A DNA stretch of 16,474 nt from the NCBI GenBank assembly GCA_945900935.1, contig CAMDKT010000048.1, positions 1 through 16,474 on the forward strand, given 5' to 3'. Positions 14,433 through 16,474 of the stretch are shown one piece after another (the stretch's first letter is position 1; the number at the start of each line of letters is the position of its first letter). The notes below the pieces were generated by a model. The model was not told the origin of the DNA and ran no database searches. It saw only the letters and a program-made list of their open reading frames with translations. Position numbers and translations under genes: made by a program. The stretch comes from Candidatus Sulfopaludibacter sp. SbA3 (GTDB lineage Bacteria; Acidobacteriota; Terriglobia; Bryobacterales; Bryobacteraceae).

Positions 14433-15784
14433 CCATCCCTCTTCCCGATCTTACTTTGCCACGCCGCTAATAGAATAATCCCAATCAGAATCAGCGCCAA
14501 GCTCAAACCGATCCAAAACCCGCGCGCACCCAAACCCTGAGGATAGGTTAGCCACCAGCCCAGCGGCAACCCGATTGCCCAGTAGCAGATCACATGCGCC
14601 AGCATCGGCGTCCGCGTGTCTCCCAGGCCGCGAAGGGCTCCCGTCGCCACCGCTTGAATTCCATCGAACAACTGGAAGAACGCTCCAATCACCAGTAGGG
14701 AGGATGCCATGGCCACCACTTCGGAGTCGTTGGTGTAGGCCCCGGCCATGAACGCGGGAACCGTCCAAAAGACCACGGCCGCCAGCGTCATGAACCCCGC
14801 GCCCAGCCCGATGCCAACCCATCCGGCCCGCTTTGCTCCGGCCCTATCGTTCCTTCCCACCGCCTGGCCAACGCGTACCGCCGCCGCCGATGAAATTCCC
14901 AGGGGAATCATGTAGGTGACGCTCACCAGATTCAAGGCGATCTGATGGCCCCCAAGCGCCACGGGTCCGAGCGACCCCAGCATGGCCGTCGTCGCGGCGA
15001 ACACCGCCACTTCAAACGAAATCTGCACCGCGGAAGGCAAGCCCAGGCGCAGCACTTCCTTCAAACGGTCCCATCCGGGCCAGACGGTCCAGCCAGCCCA
15101 TCCGAAGCGCGCTACCGTAACCCAGATCAATACGCCCGCCATGTAAACCCGAGCCAGCGATGTCGCGTACCCCGAACCCGCCGCGCCAAACGCCGGAACG
15201 CCAAATTTCCCGAAGATCAACACCCAGTTGCCGAGAATATTCACGATGTTGGCGGAGACTAACGCGAACATCACCGGACGCACAACGTCCTGCGCCTGCA
15301 GGAATCGCCGGAACGACGCATAGAGCATCAAAGGGAACGTGCCCCAACTCACCGCCCGCAAGTACCCTTGCGTGCCAGCCTTCAATTCCGGGTCAATGCC
15401 GAACCAGTCCATCACCGGACCCATTGCCCAAACGAGTCCGATCAACGGCGGCGCCACCAGGACGCTGGTTACCAGGCCGCCGGCTAGGCTGCGTCGGCAG
15501 TCCTGTAAATCTCCTCGCCCGAAGGCTTGCGAGATCAGCGTATCCAGCCCCAGGATGATACCGATGCCGAAAACAGCGAACGTATAATACAACCCGTGGC
15601 CGAGCGCCACCGCCCCCAGCATTTCCCTTCCGGCGTGCCCGGCGATCACGGTATCGGCGACGCCCATGGCCATCCAGCCCAGTTCCGCGAAGACAAGCGG
15701 CAACGCCAATTTGAGCATCGGACGCAGTTCTTCGCGCACAGCGCCGCCCGTCCGGACAAAAAACGAAATAGGGGGCGTTGACAT
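14423..15784 (-). CDS. MATE-family multidrug/cation antiporter
   Basis: MATE transporters export organic cations or drugs in exchange for Na+ or H+ across the inner membrane. The product has 453 residues with about 12 hydrophobic helices in two similar halves. Family features are LALPLVFAELGWMAMGVADT-VIAGHAG near residues 27-53, LISQAFGRGD (about 83-92), and in the second half IPLGISSAAAVRVGQAVGRN followed by DRAGAKRAG. The overall pattern is NorM-like; substrate cannot be predicted. The start ATG (15782-15784) has GGAG five bases upstream. It overlaps the downstream DUF4288-like gene and is divergent from a MerR-family regulator 64 bases away, a common arrangement for regulated efflux genes. 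Confidence 0.93.
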   Translation of the reverse strand: MSTPPISFFVRTGGAVREELRPMLKLALPLVFAELGWMAMGVADTVIAGHAGREMLGAVALGHGLYYTFAVFGIGIILGLDTLISQAFGRGDLQDCRRSLAGGLVTSVLVAPPLIGLVWAMGPVMDWFGIDPELKAGTQGYLRAVSWGTFPLMLYASFRRFLQAQDVVRPVMFALVSANIVNILGNWVLIFGKFGVPAFGAAGSGYATSLARVYMAGVLIWVTVARFGWAGWTVWPGWDRLKEVLRLGLPSAVQISFEVAVFAATTAMLGSLGPVALGGHQIALNLVSVTYMIPLGISSAAAVRVGQAVGRNDRAGAKRAGWVGIGLGAGFMTLAAVVFWTVPAFMAGAYTNDSEVVAMASSLLVIGAFFQLFDGIQAVATGALRGLGDTRTPMLAHVICYWAIGLPLGWWLTYPQGLGARGFWIGLSLALILIGIILLAAWQSKIGKRDGWN

Positions 15785-15805
15785 TCATCTCCAGTTTCGT
15801 ACAAT
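15778..15805 (+). promoter_or_regulatory. Probable strong sigma70-type promoter of the MerR-family gene
   Basis: Plus-strand TTGACA (15778-15783, perfect -35) is followed after 16 bases by TACAAT (15800-15805, five of six). Transcription would start near 15812, about 37 bases before the MerR ATG. The -35 box overlaps the start codon of the divergent MATE gene, so polymerase bound here could interfere with MATE expression. Confidence 0.6.
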
Positions 15806-15848
15806 CTTAGGAGTCCCCCTTTCCCGGCGGAAACGGAAACCCATTCTT

Positions 15849-16367
15849 ATGTTCAAAACAAAAAAGATTCGAATTGATTCGAACTTGGGCGGCAGGGAGT
15901 TCACATCGAGTGCGATCTCCGAGGTTACGGGCGTCAGTCTGCGCCAGTTGCAGTGGTGGGATGAGCAGAAAGTTGTTTCGCCGCGCCACGAAGGGCACAA
16001 GCGCCTCTACTTAGCGGAGGAAGCCATCGAAATCGCGGTGATTGCCGAACTCCGCCGCAAAGGGTTTTCGCTTCAGAAGATCCGCCGCGTTCTCCGATTC
16101 CTTCAAAAGGAAATGGGCAAGCGCCTGACAGAGATCTTCAGCGCCGTCAGCGACATGCATTTAGTCACCGACGGCAAGTCGATTTACCTGGAAAGCGAAA
16201 GCGATTCGATAATCGATCTCCTGAAGAACGCCGATGAGCCGATGTTTCTGGTTTGCGTGACGGATCAGGTCCGTCGGCTGGAGGCGACAGTTGTCGACGA
16301 AGCGCCAGCCCGGAAGTCTGTCGGACGCGAAACGCCGCGTGCTGTTCGTCGGCCACGGGTCGGCTAG
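15849..16367 (+). CDS. MerR-family transcriptional regulator
   Basis: The product has 172 residues. The N-terminal winged helix-turn-helix reads FTSSAISEVTGVSLRQLQWW then DEQKVVSPRHEGHKRLYL, the usual MerR arrangement, and is followed by the dimerisation helix region with RRKGFSLQKIRRVLRFLQKE. The C-terminal part has no cluster of cysteines or other metal ligands, so metal sensing is not indicated; the effector is unknown. I chose the ATG at 15849 since the longer frame from 15666 runs across the MATE gene and through the promoter. Divergent placement suggests it may control the MATE operon, but no MerR-type dyad with a stretched 19-20 base spacer was found. Confidence 0.85.
   Translation: MFKTKKIRIDSNLGGREFTSSAISEVTGVSLRQLQWWDEQKVVSPRHEGHKRLYLAEEAIEIAVIAELRRKGFSLQKIRRVLRFLQKEMGKRLTEIFSAVSDMHLVTDGKSIYLESESDSIIDLLKNADEPMFLVCVTDQVRRLEATVVDEAPARKSVGRETPRAVRRPRVG
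15866..15883. repeat. Two GATTCGAA repeats one helical turn apart
   Basis: GATTCGAA occurs at 15866-15873 and 15876-15883, a 10-base period, and each contains the palindrome TTCGAA. It lies in the first codons of the MerR gene, about 55-70 bases downstream of its predicted transcript start. It could be an operator for MerR or simply the codons for KIRIDSN. Confidence 0.3.
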
Positions 16368-16398
16368 ACAGGGTTGGCGGGCCTGTATTCGCGGCGTT

Positions 16399-16474
16399 CT
16401 AGCGGCGATTGGCCTTCCGCCGTTGCTGATGCCTCACTGCGGCCCGGCACTCCGGGTTGCCGCATAATTTCTGG
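16399..16474 (-). CDS. C-terminal end of an unidentified gene with a CxxxxC motif (runs off right edge)
   Basis: Hand translation of the minus strand from the window edge gives QKLCGNPECRAAVRHQQRRK then ANRR and a TAG at 16399-16401. The CGNPEC pair followed by a basic tail resembles the end of small zinc-ribbon-like proteins in which a second C-x4-C pair completes a metal site; the first half would lie outside the window. It is convergent with the MerR gene, 31 bases away. With 24 residues only, function cannot be assigned. Confidence 0.35.
   Translation of the reverse strand, partial: QKLCGNPECRAAVRHQQRRKANRR

Noticed and set aside
15806..15848. Promoter for the MATE operon on the minus strand
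   Set aside because: TAAGAT with a weak TTTCCG upstream was the best candidate; too poor a match to report as a feature.
16438..16464. GC-rich inverted sequence as a terminator for the MerR gene
   Set aside because: GCGGC...GCCGC can pair, but there is no T tract and it lies in the coding end of the convergent edge gene.

Overview
The window looks like chromosomal DNA from a fairly GC-rich heterotrophic bacterium. I infer Acidobacteriota, perhaps the Solibacter/Bryobacter side. The grounds are the combination of a long nuo operon, Uma2-type nuclease genes and a RelE/ParE-like toxin-antitoxin pair of a type I associate with those genomes. This assignment is a family-level impression, not a measurement.

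Positions 1-11685 (minus strand) hold a respiratory complex I operon read right to left: nuoA, C, D, E, F, G, H, J, K, L, M and the first 75 codons of nuoN, which runs off the left edge. Most junctions overlap by 1-13 nt or are under 16 nt apart, so this is one transcription unit. It has a good sigma70-type promoter just upstream of nuoA. Two subunits expected in a 14-gene operon are absent: nuoB (normally between A and C) and nuoI (normally between H and J). The flanking genes meet with no room for either, so the two subunits that carry clusters N2, N6a and N6b must come from elsewhere.

Positions 11690-12554 (plus strand) hold a stand-alone thiS-like sulfur carrier gene, divergent from nuoA with overlapping -10 boxes. 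It is followed by a small antitoxin gene and a RelE/ParE-like toxin broken by two frameshifts.

Positions 12578-13745 (minus strand) are a zone of decay: a C-terminal scrap of a Phd/YefM-type antitoxin, a degenerate second copy of a Uma2 gene, and a Uma2 gene whose core is intact but whose tail is frameshifted.

Positions 13748-15784 (minus strand) carry a MATE efflux pump, a DUF4288-like protein and an alkyltransferase-like (ATL) DNA repair protein with Trp in place of the catalytic Cys. They are packed head to tail with the Uma2 gene, which suggests one operon. Divergent from it at 15849-16367 is a MerR-family regulator with a near-consensus promoter that overlaps the MATE start codon. The right edge has the last codons of a minus-strand gene with a CxxxxC motif. 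No rRNA, tRNA, CRISPR array or complete mobile element was seen.
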